Origin: Magicicada septendecula
Lineage: Eukaryota > Arthropoda > Insecta > Hemiptera > Cicadidae
DNA: 64,000 nucleotides
NCBI GenBank assembly: GCA_034769895.1
Contig: CM068372.1
Location: forward strand, 386,476,282-386,540,281
Reading direction: 5' to 3'
Part shown: one piece after another, positions 9,532 to 21,419 of the stretch
How the letters are laid out: each line of letters starts with the position of its first letter
Position numbering within the stretch: the stretch's first letter is position 1
Translations under genes and position numbers: made by a program
The notes under the pieces: generated by a model
Seen by the model: the letters and a program-made list of their open reading frames with translations, nothing else
Databases searched by the model: none
What the model was told of the DNA's origin: nothing

Positions 9532-9960
9532 ATAACAATCGAAATAATTCTATGTTAATATAGAAATTAACGACAGGTCGATTATCAATTATTTTACATT
9601 AAAATTGATACAAATTCTATTATTCATTAATAATAGAAATTTCCCCTATTCGTCGTCGTTGTCATCGTCTTCACCCTCACCATCTTCTTCTTCTTCTTCT
9701 TCTTCTTCTTCTTCTTCTTCTTCTTCTTCTTCTTCTTCTTCTTCTTCTATTACTACTACTACTACTACTATTACTACTCCTCATCCTCCACCTCCTCCTC
9801 CTCTTCCTCTTGTTCTTGTTCTTGTTGTTCGTCTTCTTGATTTAATTCACTACAAATTAACGACAGGTCGATTATCAGTTATTTTACACTAAAATCGATA
9901 AAAATTCTACTATTCGTTAATTTCTATATTAATATAGAATTATTTCGATTGTTATTAAAC
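9532..9960. repeat. Composite repeat: outer inverted, inner direct, triplet core
   Basis: Outer ends 9532-9563 and about 9926-9960 are inverted copies (AACAATCGAAATAATTCTAT and its complement). Just inside are direct copies of AATTAACGACAGGTCGATTA at about 9568-9634 and 9854-9921. The core 9640-9850 begins CCCCTATTCGTCGTCG, has (TTC)n at 9683-9748 and a (TAC)n stretch, and ends TTCCTCTTGTTCTTG. This is the same module as in the 7.2-7.5 kb repeat. Confidence 0.75.
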
Positions 9961-10280
9961 AAAACAAACGAAACCATACTGCAATGTTGGCAGCGTGGTA
10001 TGTAGCTCGCCATATGCTACCTAAGCTGTCTCAGTTGCTCTTCTCCTCTCTCACTCACTTTTATGCTTAGCTGCGGCATACCCCTCATACCTCTCCGACT
10101 AATCACGTGACTCCCTAGTACTTTGCGTAAGGTAGTACGGAAACTGCTACCCACAGATTCAAGCGACCTCACTCTGAATGTAAAACTACGTCATTCGGAG
10201 CAGGTGGTAAAACTTTTAAAAAGGAACTCAGCATGGACATTTTAATAACATTATATATAGGAATATATATTGGGTATATT
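9961..10280. other. No gene recognised
   Basis: Moderate GC, no useful open frame, no partner elsewhere in the window that I could find. Confidence 0.4.
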
Positions 10281-10284
10281 ATTT

Positions 10285-10600
10285 TCAATCGTATATTTTT
10301 ATAATTTTTTCCAATAACTCATGTTATTTCAGTTTCTTGTAGTTTTCCCATGTTAATTACACGAATAGGTTTCTTCTGCAAGTGTTCGAAGTTTTATTAG
10401 TATGTATATATGTATTATATATATATATATAATCCTGAAGCACGTTTTTAACACAAAAATTATATATATTGCAACGTTACAAGTATTTCAAAAAATTCAC
10501 ACAAATACATTACCATGTACTCAACGCAACTGTGAAGTGTATTACACCGGCCAGGTTGCAGGATTTTATTTTTATTCTCCTTGCGTCAAGTCTATGTAGT
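10285..10600. mobile_element. PLE-associated repeat, possible GIY-YIG relic
   Basis: 10285-10400 matches 57350-57500 in the same orientation (CCAATAACTC.TGTTATT, TTTCTTCTGCAA, GAAGTTTTATTAG). A TA tract lies at 10405-10432. Downstream, 10520-10570 reads CEVYYTGQ in the plus frame, which resembles the YxGQ core of GIY-YIG, but the match is very short. Confidence 0.4.
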
Positions 10601-11252
10601 TGCACAATAATTAAATAATTTTCAAAGAGGAGTGAGATGTTGTTGACATGAAATAATTAATTAAAACCGTTTCAAAATAATCATATTCTATCATTTATTA
10701 ATATTAATTTTCTATGCAAATATTAAAAAATTCGAATCTTAGATCAATAAAAATATTTTCTTTTATAACTTTACACAAATACAATGTAACCTTCTATGCT
10801 GTTCATGGCATATAAAATAAGCAACCATATAATCTTACTAGCTAAACAGACATGTTAAATAAATTATGTAAACCTTTTTATTACAGTGTGTCTGACTTTG
10901 ACTCAAATTTTAAATAATAGCAGCTCATTTACAAACAAAAATAATATTCAATCTCAAGAATAAAATTAATTGTTGCTATAAACAAAATAAAAAATATAAC
11001 ATTTACTTCCAACCTATTATTTATTTCTATTGACACACCCAAATTTTAACATATAACAGAAGATTAGTATTTTTAAATTGCCTGTTAAATTAAATTATTT
11101 TCTTTTACTACCATTTATTTTTATGTACAGTGACTATATAACTTTAAAACTTTAAGTCTTTACTGTTCATATATAAGTTTCTTTTTGGGAGTTCTTTTCA
11201 CAAACAAAAATATAATTGTTTATTCATCACCTGTGTACTGCCGACGTTACCG

Positions 11253-11287
<35 letters not shown>

Positions 11288-13080
11288 CGTGCTGAATCCT
11301 GAGAATTTGATTATGATGATGATTATGCTGATGCTGTGTTCTCTGTCTCTACAGGTTGTTGTTTGTGATGGTCCAGATTTTCTCCATAAGTCTCTTGGTG
11401 TGTGTGGTAAAGATGTCGATCGGTCGGCAGACCAGCAGCGTGACGTTGTGTGAAGATATCTTGAGTCTCTGAGACCGGCCCAAAATTGCCGGTGGTATTT
11501 ATACTGGACGGCAATCTGACAAGTCCAGGACTGTTTTCGACCTGTTAGATATTGTCACTTCGTGCAAAGCGTCCTTTTAATTACAAATCACTTCTTATTT
11601 CATTTTCGCGATTTCGTAAACATCCTCGTAGCATTATTAATTACTATTTAATTACACTAGTAATTAACATTAAATTACCTGGCGTCTTTATTATTGCAAA
11701 TTTCTGCAATACTTTTACATCATTATATTCGTTAAAAATTCCTTAATGTAATGATGCTTTTATAATTGGCGTAAGTCTTTGTTCACAGGTTTAAAACGTA
11801 TTAATTAGTTTATTTTTATCCGGTTAAAACCTGATTACAGAGAATTCGTACGCATCACCCTATCGTAGACTCTTGCCTGTCGTAGCTTGCGTTCACACAC
11901 ACAAACACACAAGCGCTGAATTCACTCGCGTGGGCAGGTGTACGCTTTCTGACAATTCTTATCCTGCATAATATTGTTAAAAAACTGTTCATCATATATT
12001 TTCTATGCTAAATCTTTACAAACATACCGCCCTGGGCAAATATGCAAATATATGTATTGTTGCAATATATATATATAAGAATTTATGGGGGTCGTGCTAA
12101 CTAGCTAGCTCCACCAGAAACTCCCCCTAAGTTCCGTGGAATAAACAATACTTAGAGTTACGAAAGTTATTGAAAATGTTTTCGTGTAAAAGCAGATATA
12201 ACTTTTTACATCTACACTAATGTATACTCTTTATGGGCAATCGTGAGTATAAAATTGAGTAAACTTCAACGTATAATGTTTGTCTGAGTCTTACACAGCC
12301 GGATGACGTGAGACTCAATGACATGAGATTCATTACTTTTAACTAGAATAACAAATAATCACGATTGAATACTTTGAAATCAATATTTTTTTATTTCTAT
12401 TTAAATCTACTTCATGTTTGTTTACTCAAAACTTTGAGACGCAAAAAAATTTGTAAAATATATTTATAACAATTATATAGGAAGAAACTTGAATGTATTG
12501 TTTTCCCTGAAAAAAATTTTGGGTCCAACTTCCAAGTTTCATCCAACCCCCCTCCATGGAAAGATCCTATTTACACCGCTGCTCCTACATACAGTACCCG
12601 TATCCTTTTTGGTATTATTTCACAATTTTGAAAACCCCTCTCAGTGTAAGCTTTGGACAACTGTTCATTTTTTTTATGTGTTGAACACGTTCTATCCCAT
12701 GTTATAAAACAATCTTGCTTTACATTTGATTCTGAATTCTTTATGTGTTTCCTTAGTGCTTCTTTTCTTTAAAATAAACTGCACGTTTAGAGCACCGCTG
12801 ACCTATATTTCTACCCGCAGACTATCAGTTGAAGCAGCCACGGCACATTGTTCAAACCGTATCTGCAAGTGCAGTGACAGACAGCACTGAAGTTGACAGC
12901 AGATTTTATGCAGCAAACCTCGGCTTCCTCTGCAGCTGACAACGAAAGAACAAAGCTATCACTTTGGTATATCACAGGACAACCGGGACGTCTATCGACT
13001 AATCCTACGCCTCTAAAATGTATGGATGTCTACAAATACGTGTATTAACGAATTCAGCTCCCATCTCGGGGCAACACTTT
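10601..13080. other. 2.5 kb AT-rich stretch without recognised genes
   Basis: Contains a (GT)n tract at 11254-11282 and a GC-richer patch at 11340-11540 with two overlapping short frames on opposite strands. Neither frame matches a family. There is no RT, transposase or splice-supported exon that I can see. Confidence 0.45.
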
Positions 13081-13082
13081 CA

Positions 13083-13800
13083 TTTCTTCTTCTCCTTCAC
13101 TTCAAGGATTAGGTTATATAAACCTGTTTAGGCAACTATTTCATTCTCAGGCGACCCACGTCTCTTCTGGTAATGTCTTTATAGTTCAGTGCCGCTTTCG
13201 GCAATCGATCTTCTGTCATCCATTGCACATAATCCCACCACTGTCTTCTGTAAATTGAAATAATTTCATTTATGTCCTTTACTTCGAGTTCTGCTCGGAT
13301 AGCTTTATTCCTTATTCTCTCTTGCAATGTTTCACGCATAAATCAATATAGGTATTGCAATTGTCTTATAAAATTAAGTCCTTGTGCAGTATCTTGTTTT
13401 ATTTCTAAGATTTATATGAATCGTACCACAGATATTCCTAAATTTATTTATCTTCTCCCTTATATCATATTCAGATTTGTAGCTTACTGCACAGTCGAGA
13501 TATCTGAAACGGCTCACTTGTTCTAAAGTGCTGTTGTTTATAACTATCTTAGTCCTCACTGGATATTTACCTTTAAAGGCCATTGTTTTGATCTTTCTTA
13601 CTGAAAATGTCATTGAGTATTCTCTTGCTACTTCTTGTAATTCAAACATAGCTCTTTGTAAATCGTCCTCATTTTCTTGAATAAGAACTATGTCATCCGC
13701 ATATAGCAGGTAACTCATACAAATTGATTTGTCAAGCTGTATTCCCGAAGTCACTCTGGATTTCCATGCTCTCAACATGTCGTCAATGTACAGTTTCATT
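13083..13800 (-). pseudogene. Non-LTR retrotransposon RT, C-terminal fragment
   Basis: Minus-strand frames 13374-13799 and 13136-13339 form one decayed RT C-terminal region. The first has the catalytic block SYLLYADDIVLI at about residues 29-40, then MAFKGKYPVRTKIVIN and FRYLD. The second has IRNKAIRAELEVKDI, QWWDYVQWMTEDRLPKAAL and RRDVGRLRM, the usual C-terminal block of arthropod RTE/Jockey-like proteins. A deletion and frame change between them (about 13340-13374) removes the 'LYG.E.W' segment. The 3' end carries CCTAATCCTTGAAG and then GAAG-rich tail sequence. It is 5'-truncated at about 13800. Related relics lie at 22430-22990 (-) and 28190-28510 (+). Confidence 0.82.
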
Positions 13801-13845
13801 TGTCTGCTTTGTTTATGTTTAATTTAAATACTAATTGAACGTCTT

Positions 13846-14166
13846 TGACTGCTTAGCTTTTGCTCACGACTTTTTTCCAATTTAGTTGAGGTCATAGAAT
13901 TGGCCACAACTCAGATCGACCTACTCAACTCCGAGAAAACTGAACAGAAACATTAAGAATGCGTCCGCGCAATTGAAAGTTGGTTATGGCAAAATAAACA
14001 AAGTAAAGAAATTAAGTACCTGGAGAAGTGTAATCAAACTAGCAGATCAGAAATGGAGACCAACCAAATTAGAACCTGGAGACTTGGAACAGGTTTACAC
14101 TTGGTTAGAAATTTTTACAAAAAGAAATACATCTCTAGTAGCCCTAAAGCAGAATCAAGATATTAC
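13846..14166 (+). pseudogene. Non-LTR RT fragment, part 1 (split by insertion)
   Basis: With frame changes, the translation runs LAFAHDF (where the FADD catalytic site is expected, second Asp position altered), then VIELATTQIDLLNS, EIKYLEKCNQ and LVRNFYKKKYISSSPKAESR. It ends inside a 'YYN(T)VIKPE' segment whose remainder reappears at 15109. The Asp-to-His change in the active site and the broken frame show it is dead. Confidence 0.72.
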
Positions 14167-15108
14167 AGCTAGAGGTGTGCTAACCTAGTATTTGAAAATA
14201 ACAGGTACGAACGAAACCGTTCTAAAATAATAACACGTACAAATACCTGTTATTATATACCTATTGTACATATACCTGTATTATATAATTTGTTATAAGA
14301 AATAAATTGAAACTAAAAGTATTAACAGTGTTAATTTACATTGTGACTTTATTAAGCTGTTACTGTTTAAAATAAAATAAGAAACAAAAATATTTATAGG
14401 CCTGTCTTCTTTTTTAGCAATACTAATTTAAGTTTTCACTAGGAGTAAACAAACTCACATAGATTTATTATTAAATTATTGATTTCATTTTGGTTAGACA
14501 AATCAGTTGCAAAACTCGGGCAATGAAATTTAGTGTGCACGTAATAGCACAACAAATAATATCAAAAATATTTACGTCAGATGTGCAGTGAAGTTAAAAT
14601 CATCTCCGAAATCGCATTAACAAAAAGTACTATACGGTTTATCAGCCACTCTGTAGGTTATAACACAATATAATTCGCTTTTTCAAAATTTATCAAGTTG
14701 CCAATGACTAGTATGATATATAATTTGTTACTATAATTTCTATTATATATCTGCATAACACACGAGAATAAATGTAACATCAGTATGAATTTATTAAAAA
14801 CAGCTTCGTCTCTTTGGCATAGAGATATTCTGAGCCTCGCTGTTTTGCTTCGTTTCGTACTTGTATGGTAATTGGCACTTACGCAGAATCAAGTATTCAG
14901 CACCAATGACTGCAACTTTGTACTCGTAGTACTCGTTTATTCGTTAGTTGCGTAGGGGACCGCGAGGCCGCGAGTAATCGGAACGGGTATTTCGACTTTT
15001 CAACTATCGTTGAATCGGTAAAGGTATTTCAACTTTTCAGTCAATGTTATATCCGTTGCACAAAAATATCGTTCCAAAACACCTGTTATAGGTATATCGG
15101 CCCACCTC
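14167..15108. mobile_element. hAT-like non-autonomous DNA transposon
   Basis: A 0.94-kb insertion that interrupts an RT reading frame. The ends resemble hAT termini: left CTAGAGGTGTGC, right (reverse complement) TTGGAGGTGGGC. The inner parts also mirror each other (AACAGGT...CGTTC on one side, GAACG...ACCTGTTA on the other). The flanks carry a degenerate 8-bp duplication (TATTACAG and AAATACAA), the hAT target-site length. No transposase frame is present, so it would depend on transposase in trans. The diverged duplication indicates an old event. Confidence 0.6.
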
Positions 15109-15230
15109 CAAATACAACACAGTAATTAAACCAGAACGCTTCTTTGGGGCGGAGTGTTTGATTGAACACGGTTGGAATTGGCATCAAATAGAAAAAAAAA
15201 GAAAGCAAAATATCAAAGAAACTCCGCTAA
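15109..15230 (+). pseudogene. Non-LTR RT fragment, part 2
   Basis: Reads YNTVIKPERFFGAECLIEHG, the expected continuation of the RT fragment at 13846-14166 across the hAT-like insertion. Similarity fades after about 15230. Confidence 0.65.
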
Positions 15231-16590
15231 AGTAAGGTAAGTTAAAGTAAAATAAAGATTGAGAAGCCGAGGGAGGTTTACAGTCAATTAGAGAAGGTTT
15301 CAAACACTTGAGGAAAATGAGAGCAATGTTGTACGTTATCGCAAGACAAATGGCGCCAATCGTGCATCTCGTTGCACCTGCGACAAGTGACCCGCTCGAG
15401 CTACGGTGTAACTTTCGCTAGCTAGAGACCTGACAATAGAAATTGAATACTGAGCTTGAGATGCGCAGTGGATAAAAACCTCGCTTTCGAGGCTAAAAAA
15501 TATTTAGTTATTTCGCATATGCGCACGCAGCAGTCTTGTGCAGTGTTTCATCGTGTGAACATGCGCTGTAACAAGGCTGGCGACAACAATGGAAGCATGT
15601 GTGTGACAGAGAGACAATGAGTGAGTAAAGTGAAAAAGTGAACTGTTATCGCTTTATTCCCCATCACTCCTCTCATGGGCTTGAGACAGGCGACACCTGT
15701 CGCCTGAATCACTTCCAGCAGCAGTGCCATACAGTAAAGTCTTCTTCCCCCTCCATCTAGCAAAATATCGTATTGGCGGTTGTCCATTCCAGTTTTAGGC
15801 ACCAGTCTACCAAACCAGCACTATGTTTATCAACTGGCAGGCATTGGGCTCGGCCCAGATGCTGCATTCATGTCACAGGTGCAAAGACAACCCGCATCAA
15901 AAACGCAATGCAATCACTCCTCTCTAGGCAACGTAAGTGGGAATAACTCATTTGCTGGGTCTGCGCAGCTGAGCCACCAAGGAAGGCAGTCACATTTCTA
16001 CCCTCGCTGCCTTTTCCCGCCTCAGTCCCCTTCATTCGACAGCGGGGTGTAGAGCCCACTGTTCCCCCAGTCTATCTGCTTGCTTTTTCTTCTTCCTCCT
16101 CCACCTCATTCTTTTTCTTCCTTGTTGCTTCACCTCGTTTCTTGCTTCAAGTTGTCCGACGAAATGTTGAGCGTGCGAGATCTGTAGGAATGCGCGTCCG
16201 GGACGTCCCTATGTTTTCCTAGTTCCGAGCTTCCGGAATGAGCTCCTGCCTAGTAGTCCGGTCCAGTCGGAATATTTTAAATTAAATTTTGGGGCGGTTA
16301 CAAACGGCATGCTCGTATTAGGAATTTTGCGGCCTAGCCGCGCTCCTTTCATCCCTCACAGACTGTTCCCACCGCTGGCCTATCAGAGGGCAGTCGGCTT
16401 CTGATTACCTCGCTGTGAGCTCTTCCAGTTTCCACTAGGTGTATTTCACCGAACACATCAGACAGCTCCCTGCGATTAATCCTGCCTGGCAGGCGGAGCA
16501 GATGTCTCGCTGCTGTTACAACGTGCGTGTGAAGAGAATAAGCTCAAATAGAGTAACTAAACGAATCTTCGACGTCTTTCATCAGAGGCC
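15231..16590. other. GC-richer stretch without recognised gene
   Basis: This 1.3 kb is clearly less AT-rich than its surroundings. Frames at 15548-15802 (-), 15780-16052 (+) and 15868-16059 (-) overlap one another and match nothing known. It contains a 9-bp-stem palindrome (CAGGCGACA, 15687-15706). It could be part of a long element or a host regulatory region; I cannot tell. Confidence 0.35.
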
Positions 16591-16599
16591 TGTAACAAG

Positions 16600-16860
16600 C
16601 CTAAAATGATTCCAAGAAATCAAGAAGAATATACAGTTCATGAACGTAAAGCAAGACACAATAACAACCAGAAATTTATTTAGGGACTTGATAGTCAAAT
16701 TCAAGGGTTTCCAGGAAAAGATTTCCAGGAAAGCGTAGAAGAAATGATCAGAAGAATGGAGGGAAGCTTCCAGACTCCGAATGCACCGATACTGGCGAAA
16801 CAAGGAGTACAGTCTTTAAGTTACTTTACTTGGACCTTGGACGGCTCTAAATGAAACCAA
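16600..16860 (+). pseudogene. Non-LTR RT C-terminal tail
   Basis: The plus strand, with frame changes, reads NLFRDLIVKFKGFQEK, then a basic run and a SE...YW-like end near 16800. 'KFKGFQEK' followed by 'W.EE....HSE.MK.YW' is a recurring C-terminus in arthropod RTE-like proteins. It may be the end of the element whose RT lies at 13846-15230, given the same strand and correct order. The minus-strand frame here is a shadow. Confidence 0.6.
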
Positions 16861-17592
16861 CAGAAACAAACAAAGTGAGTGGACTGTTTTCAGTCATCAA
16901 CTTTGTTTTGCCTGTCCTCGACGAATTCTCCATGACGCCGCTCCAAGAGCTTCCGGTTCTGCGTCAGTGCTTTACACCGTCTCCATAGAGAGAACCAAAG
17001 CTACAAAAAGGGGCACGACTGCAAGCGATTGAGCATGTACTGATAACCAGCGTTCTGACTAAGTGCTGGAAAAATTTGCAGGAGATTATATAAGATACCT
17101 TTGCATATAGGAACCGCCAATGAGCTTAGTCCCTGAAAGTGTAAAAGGAGAAGGAGCAGGAGAAGAAGAAGACTTATTTAGTTGGAAACGTTATTACATT
17201 AGACTTGCAAATAGGGATTCCGGATACACTAGTAGGTTAATTAGTAATCAGCAACCTTTACGTTGAAGCAAACGTTAGCTATACATCAACGAGAAACACA
17301 TTAAACTGTGCTTTACAACGCCTCATAATTTATGAGTATAAGTGCCAAACTAAGCAGGAGGAACACTGTTGCGCGCTTTCTCCCTTTGCGGCTGATAAAT
17401 TATTGACATTAAACAAGGTAATTCCGGTAAATGTACTTGGCATTGATAACTCTGGCACTGACTAACTGCTCCTCGTAATGGGTTATTCACGCAGCAATGA
17501 GTTTACGTCAGACGTTTGCTTGCCTCCTCTCTGTTCTACTCTCTCCTATAACTCACTCCTATTTTTCACTCACTTAACTTTTCTCACTTCCA
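16861..17592. other. No gene recognised
   Basis: Mixed composition, no long frame. The only notable element is the pyrimidine tract that follows. Confidence 0.4.

Positions 17593-17660
<68 letters not shown>
17593..17660. repeat. (TC)n microsatellite
   Basis: A nearly pure CT tract. The poly-Ser/Leu frame at 17478-17678 is caused by it. Confidence 0.95.
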
Positions 17661-17662
<2 letters not shown>

Positions 17663-17937
17663 CTCTCTCTTTCTTTAATTACCATTATTGACTCGTAATA
17701 CTTCTATACACTTCTTTCGCTGCTTTTTGTGAATTTCAGTCCTTCATTAAAAATCTTTTTCCTCCAAAGGTTTAACCGCAACTTTTCACAGATTCATTTC
17801 TGTAGCCTTCAGGCCAGTTCCTTCTCGGTGTTTTCTTTGTTCTTTTCTTCCTCCTATACTGTTACGCAACGGAACATTCTCAAACAATGGAGTGTGTCGT
17901 CCTACGTGTTTCTCGGCGATCCCAACAGAGCCAAGCT

Positions 17938-18492
17938 GTAATGTTTGTGGGCGTACATATTGCTGCTACTTTGAGATGAAAGACAATTACGTGACACTTA
18001 TCGTGCGTCAACAGTCGAAGCTATTCCAGGTCGTACCGGTCAGCGCACTATGTTCAAGGCCAGACAGTCTCCACGGTTTCTAGTGGATTCTAGAGCGCCT
18101 GTAATACGCAGTTTGCTCGACACGCCATCCAGAAAGTGATCCATTATTCAGCCTTGTAAGCGGGATATAAATATCCAGCGAGGCTCAGTGAGTGTACGTT
18201 GGCGATTACTCAGTGCGTTTAAGTGGCGCTTTATTCAAGGGAAGTTCGAAGTATTGTGGCGAAGTGTTATTGTGTTTTATAATTGTGCGGGACTTTATTA
18301 GTTGACATTATTATCGCGTGTGGACAAATCTATCTGGAGTTGATGTACAAGTAAAATCTTTTTGAATAACGTTTTGATTACAAACGTGTCTTGTATCTGT
18401 GATAAATTAAAGCAGGTGATTAGTGACTTAATTGGTGTCTTGTATTTTGTTTCCCACTGTACCATGCGACGATCGGTGAGACCGTCGTAACA
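17938..18492 (+). mobile_element. Solo LTR, family C copy 2
   Basis: The right edge is sharp: ACCGTCGTAACA at 18481-18492, the complement of the TGTTACGAC start at 36751. The TATA box GATATAAATA is at about 18166-18175, with a GAGGCTCAGTGAG initiator-like site downstream. Upstream, 17985-18160 aligns with the reverse complement of 34042-34230 (ATTACGTGA, CGTCAACA, TTGTTCAA-type blocks). The left edge (TGTAATG at 17938) is a guess. No internal region or second LTR is adjacent, so a solo LTR is likely. Confidence 0.6.
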
Positions 18493-18494
18493 AA

Positions 18495-19112
18495 TGTATC
18501 AGAACAGGTTGAAAATTTTTGCTTCCTGGCGAGCACCATCACTTGTGAAAATAGATATGGGACAGAGACTAAGAGTAGAATAGCTATAGTAAAACAGGCG
18601 TTTCAGAACAAAAGGGAATTTACTTACAAATAATCACTGAAGTATGTAGGTAAGAAAAGAGTTTACAAAAATATTTGCGTTGACTGTCTTAACTTATGGG
18701 TGTGAGGGGTAGATCCTCAGCAAAGTAGAAAGGAGAAAGCTGGAAGCAATGGGAATGCGGGTCCGGAGGAGAACGAAAAGGACGAGTTGGATGGATAAGA
18801 AAAGTAATGGAGCAAGTCCTCGCAGAAGTGAACGAAGGTAAATCACTTTAAAAAATTATTAGAAGAAAAAGGGTAAAATTGATCGGGCACGTTTTACGAC
18901 ACAATCAAATTCTTAAGTATCATTTTTGAACGGAAGGTGTTGGGGAGAAAATACGAGGACATGGGACAGGAGACATGGGACAGGTTCTTTAAAGACATGG
19001 GACAGGAAATGAACCTCCTATCGTATTGCGATTTAAAGAGGAAAATGGTGGAGAGAGAGACGTTTCTAACTCGACAAGGCCTTTAGATGGTGATGATGAT
19101 ATATATTCGGTG
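18495..19112 (+). pseudogene. Non-LTR RT C-terminal fragment with GATGAT tail
   Basis: Begins within bases of the family C LTR edge. Translations across frame changes give ENFCFLASTITCENRYGTET, FQNKREF, a LTYGCEG-like block, EAMGMRVRRRTKRTSWMDKK and VLAEVNEG, then KLIGHVLRHNQFL. This is the 'FCYLGSTIT...LTYGCE.W...LEAMEMW..R....SW.D...N..VL' order of CR1/RTE-like proteins. The 3' end (about 19060-19110) reads STRPLDGDDD, then GATGATGATATA, a simple-repeat tail like that at 20533. Three copies of ACATGGGACAGG lie at 18959-19005. Confidence 0.75.
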
Positions 19113-19179
19113 ACATCACCTGTTTTGATCAACAAAGTCACGTCATCTTTTTCTCTTAAGTCGGGTCTCTTCGGGCTAA

Positions 19180-19490
19180 TAATAGAGTACTCTTGTCTTT
19201 GCAACCTTCCAGTCGTCATTGGACCTAGATAACGCAACCACCGATTTCAATATTGTCCGATCATTCCACTTAGTGAGGAGATATATCGTCATTACATCGT
19301 GATACGTCTTAATTTTTGAGTATATCGTCATTACGTGTCCTATCTGTCCTATCTTCACCGCATGCAGAAACCTCATCTCGGAAGCTTGAGTCTTGCTCGT
19401 ATATCTTCGTGTCATCAACCAATTTTTAGACCCATATAACACATCAGGAACTCTAAAACGTCTACTCTATAAAACTATACTCGCGTATCC
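19180..19490 (-). pseudogene. Non-LTR RT C-terminal relic
   Basis: The minus strand reads VLYGSKNWLMTRRYTSKTQ and then ASEMRFLHAV, the 'LYGSE.W..........AEMRFLR.V' block. Downstream similarity is lost through an internal duplication of a segment containing ATATCGTCATTA. Unrelated to the frame at 18989-19237. Confidence 0.65.
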
Positions 19491-20530
19491 TTTATTGTTT
19501 TCCTACCTCTAATCCTTGGTACCGCCCCACAGATTGAAGTGACTTAGTAAAGTTGAATAGTTTTAGAATGAATATTCCTGCTACCAAGTTTGAACGTCAA
19601 GTTACTGTCTTACATTAAATTTTGGAGCAAAATCGTGAGTTCATTGCTTGATAGTAGAGTACTTCCAAACGATGTTTATATAAACGTTTTCTCTTTATTT
19701 TCACGTGCAGAAGACTTCTCAGAATTATTTCCTTTACTTGTCACGTGCCTTGTGTTATCAATGGTCACTGTTTATATTTTAAGAAAATCTAACTGTTAAT
19801 AATGAGAAGGACAAATTTAACGTAAGCGTTCTCAACTTTCAACACGGGTATGTATAAAAATTGTTCACACAAATTGAATCCGTGCGCGAGCGCGCTCGTC
19901 ACAAGTCTAAAGTATAGCTTGAGATTAATCTTTTTGTTCAGCAGCACATCCCGTTTCGTGATGTGACAAAAATAGACCAACAATTGTTCGCTTCGTGTGT
20001 AGCATCAATCGATCGATGCCGAGGTGCGAAGGAAAAGGTGTCAGCTGGTGATAACTTAGTGTGAGGAATCGGTGCTGTGAAAAGAGGGTTACTGGTGGGT
20101 GAGCGTATCGTTTTATGTTGACCCCGCGGACAGACTCACTCACTCTCTGCCTCTGACTGGTTTGCGTTCTTCTCATATCGCATCGCTCATTCTCTCTGAT
20201 CCCCCTTCCTTGGTCTCTGAATGTTTTCTCTCTCTGTCTGTATCCCGCTCTTCTTTATCTCTTTGCCTTGTTCAATATCCATCTTCATCTTTCTATCTCG
20301 CTCTTTCTCTTTTCTTATCGCAGTTTCATCCTATTTCAGAAATTTGCTATATACTAATTTTCTATTTGTACATACGAAAGAACGTGACACATTTATAAAA
20401 CTATGTGAGAAGCCATCTGACTGTGTGAGGAAAATATGTTTCTCAGCGTTCACACGTGGAAGCCTTCAGTAAAGAGTTCCAAGCGGATAATAATATTCAC
20501 AAGCAAAAGTATTAAAATAGTGAAACAAAG
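19491..20530. other. No gene recognised
   Basis: Short frames on both strands (19590-19799, 19925-20176, 20099-20398) without recognisable domains. There is a CT-rich segment at about 20140-20320 and a GCGCGAGCGCGC-like patch at 19885. Confidence 0.4.
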
Positions 20531-20532
20531 AA

Positions 20533-21150
20533 TATCATCGTCATCATCATCATCATCATCACTCCACGGATTAGGCCTTAGACCTGTTCCAGAACCCACA
20601 GGTAGACGGATATCAGGCATGCGATTCAAGTGTTCACACCATCTCCTTCTGTGGTCTTGAATCTTCTGGTGCTATGATGAAATGTTTAAATCGCGCCTAA
20701 TATCCTCGTTCCGTCTCCGATCAAAGAAATAACAACTTTGCGTCCCTCTTAGAAATTACATTTCGGCTGCCTGAATCATCTGCACGTCCCTTTTACCAAG
20801 AGACCATGTCTCATTAGCATATAGGAATGTGCGGACAGCCACAGTTTTATAAAATTTGATTCGGGTATCCTTCCGTGTTTTATTTTTCTGGTACCTATGA
20901 ATCGTTCCACAGATGCCTCCAAATTTGGTTAGTTTACTATCCCCATCAATATCAGTATCATATGAGATATTACAACCATGTAATTAAAATGACTAACCTG
21001 ATGCAAAATCTGATTATTCAAGACTATCTTTGTTTTTATAGGATACCTGCTCTGAAATGGCATCGTTTTAGATTTTGTAGCAGAGATCTGTAGCCTGTCC
21101 ATTCACCACTCTCCAATTTTCCAAAGCGACGTTCACTTCACTTCTGTTTT
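20533..21150 (-). pseudogene. Non-LTR RT C-terminal fragment with (ATG)n tail
   Basis: Reading right to left on the minus strand: RYPIKTKIVLNNQILHQVSH, then a CGTIHRYQKNKTRKDT block, IKFYKTVAVRTFLYANETW, RDVQMIQAAEM and finally RRRWCEHLNRMPDIRLPVG. This is an almost complete post-catalytic RT region with few frame changes. It ends with CCTAATCCGTGGAG and a (GATGAT) tract at 20533-20560. Catalytic motifs are missing (5' truncation). Same general family as the 13.1 and 22.4 kb relics (RTE-like). Confidence 0.78.
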
Positions 21151-21419
21151 CTAACTCTTCCTCAGTCTGCCTTATTTCTATCTGAGTAGGGGAAAGTACA
21201 TTCAATTATTATAAGTTTAGGCCACCTTTCTGCAAATGGTAATACCAACGTTAGTCTCTTGCATTCGGTGGTTTCAGTACTGATTCCCATGCGCTTTCTG
21301 ATCTCTCAATTCCTTATTATCTTACTTCTGATCAATTGATATCATGTACCGCTGAAGCTCGTTTCCATACCTTGTATAGGGGATTCTTTAGTTTGCCCTT
21401 CATTTCAATATTGCTTTAC

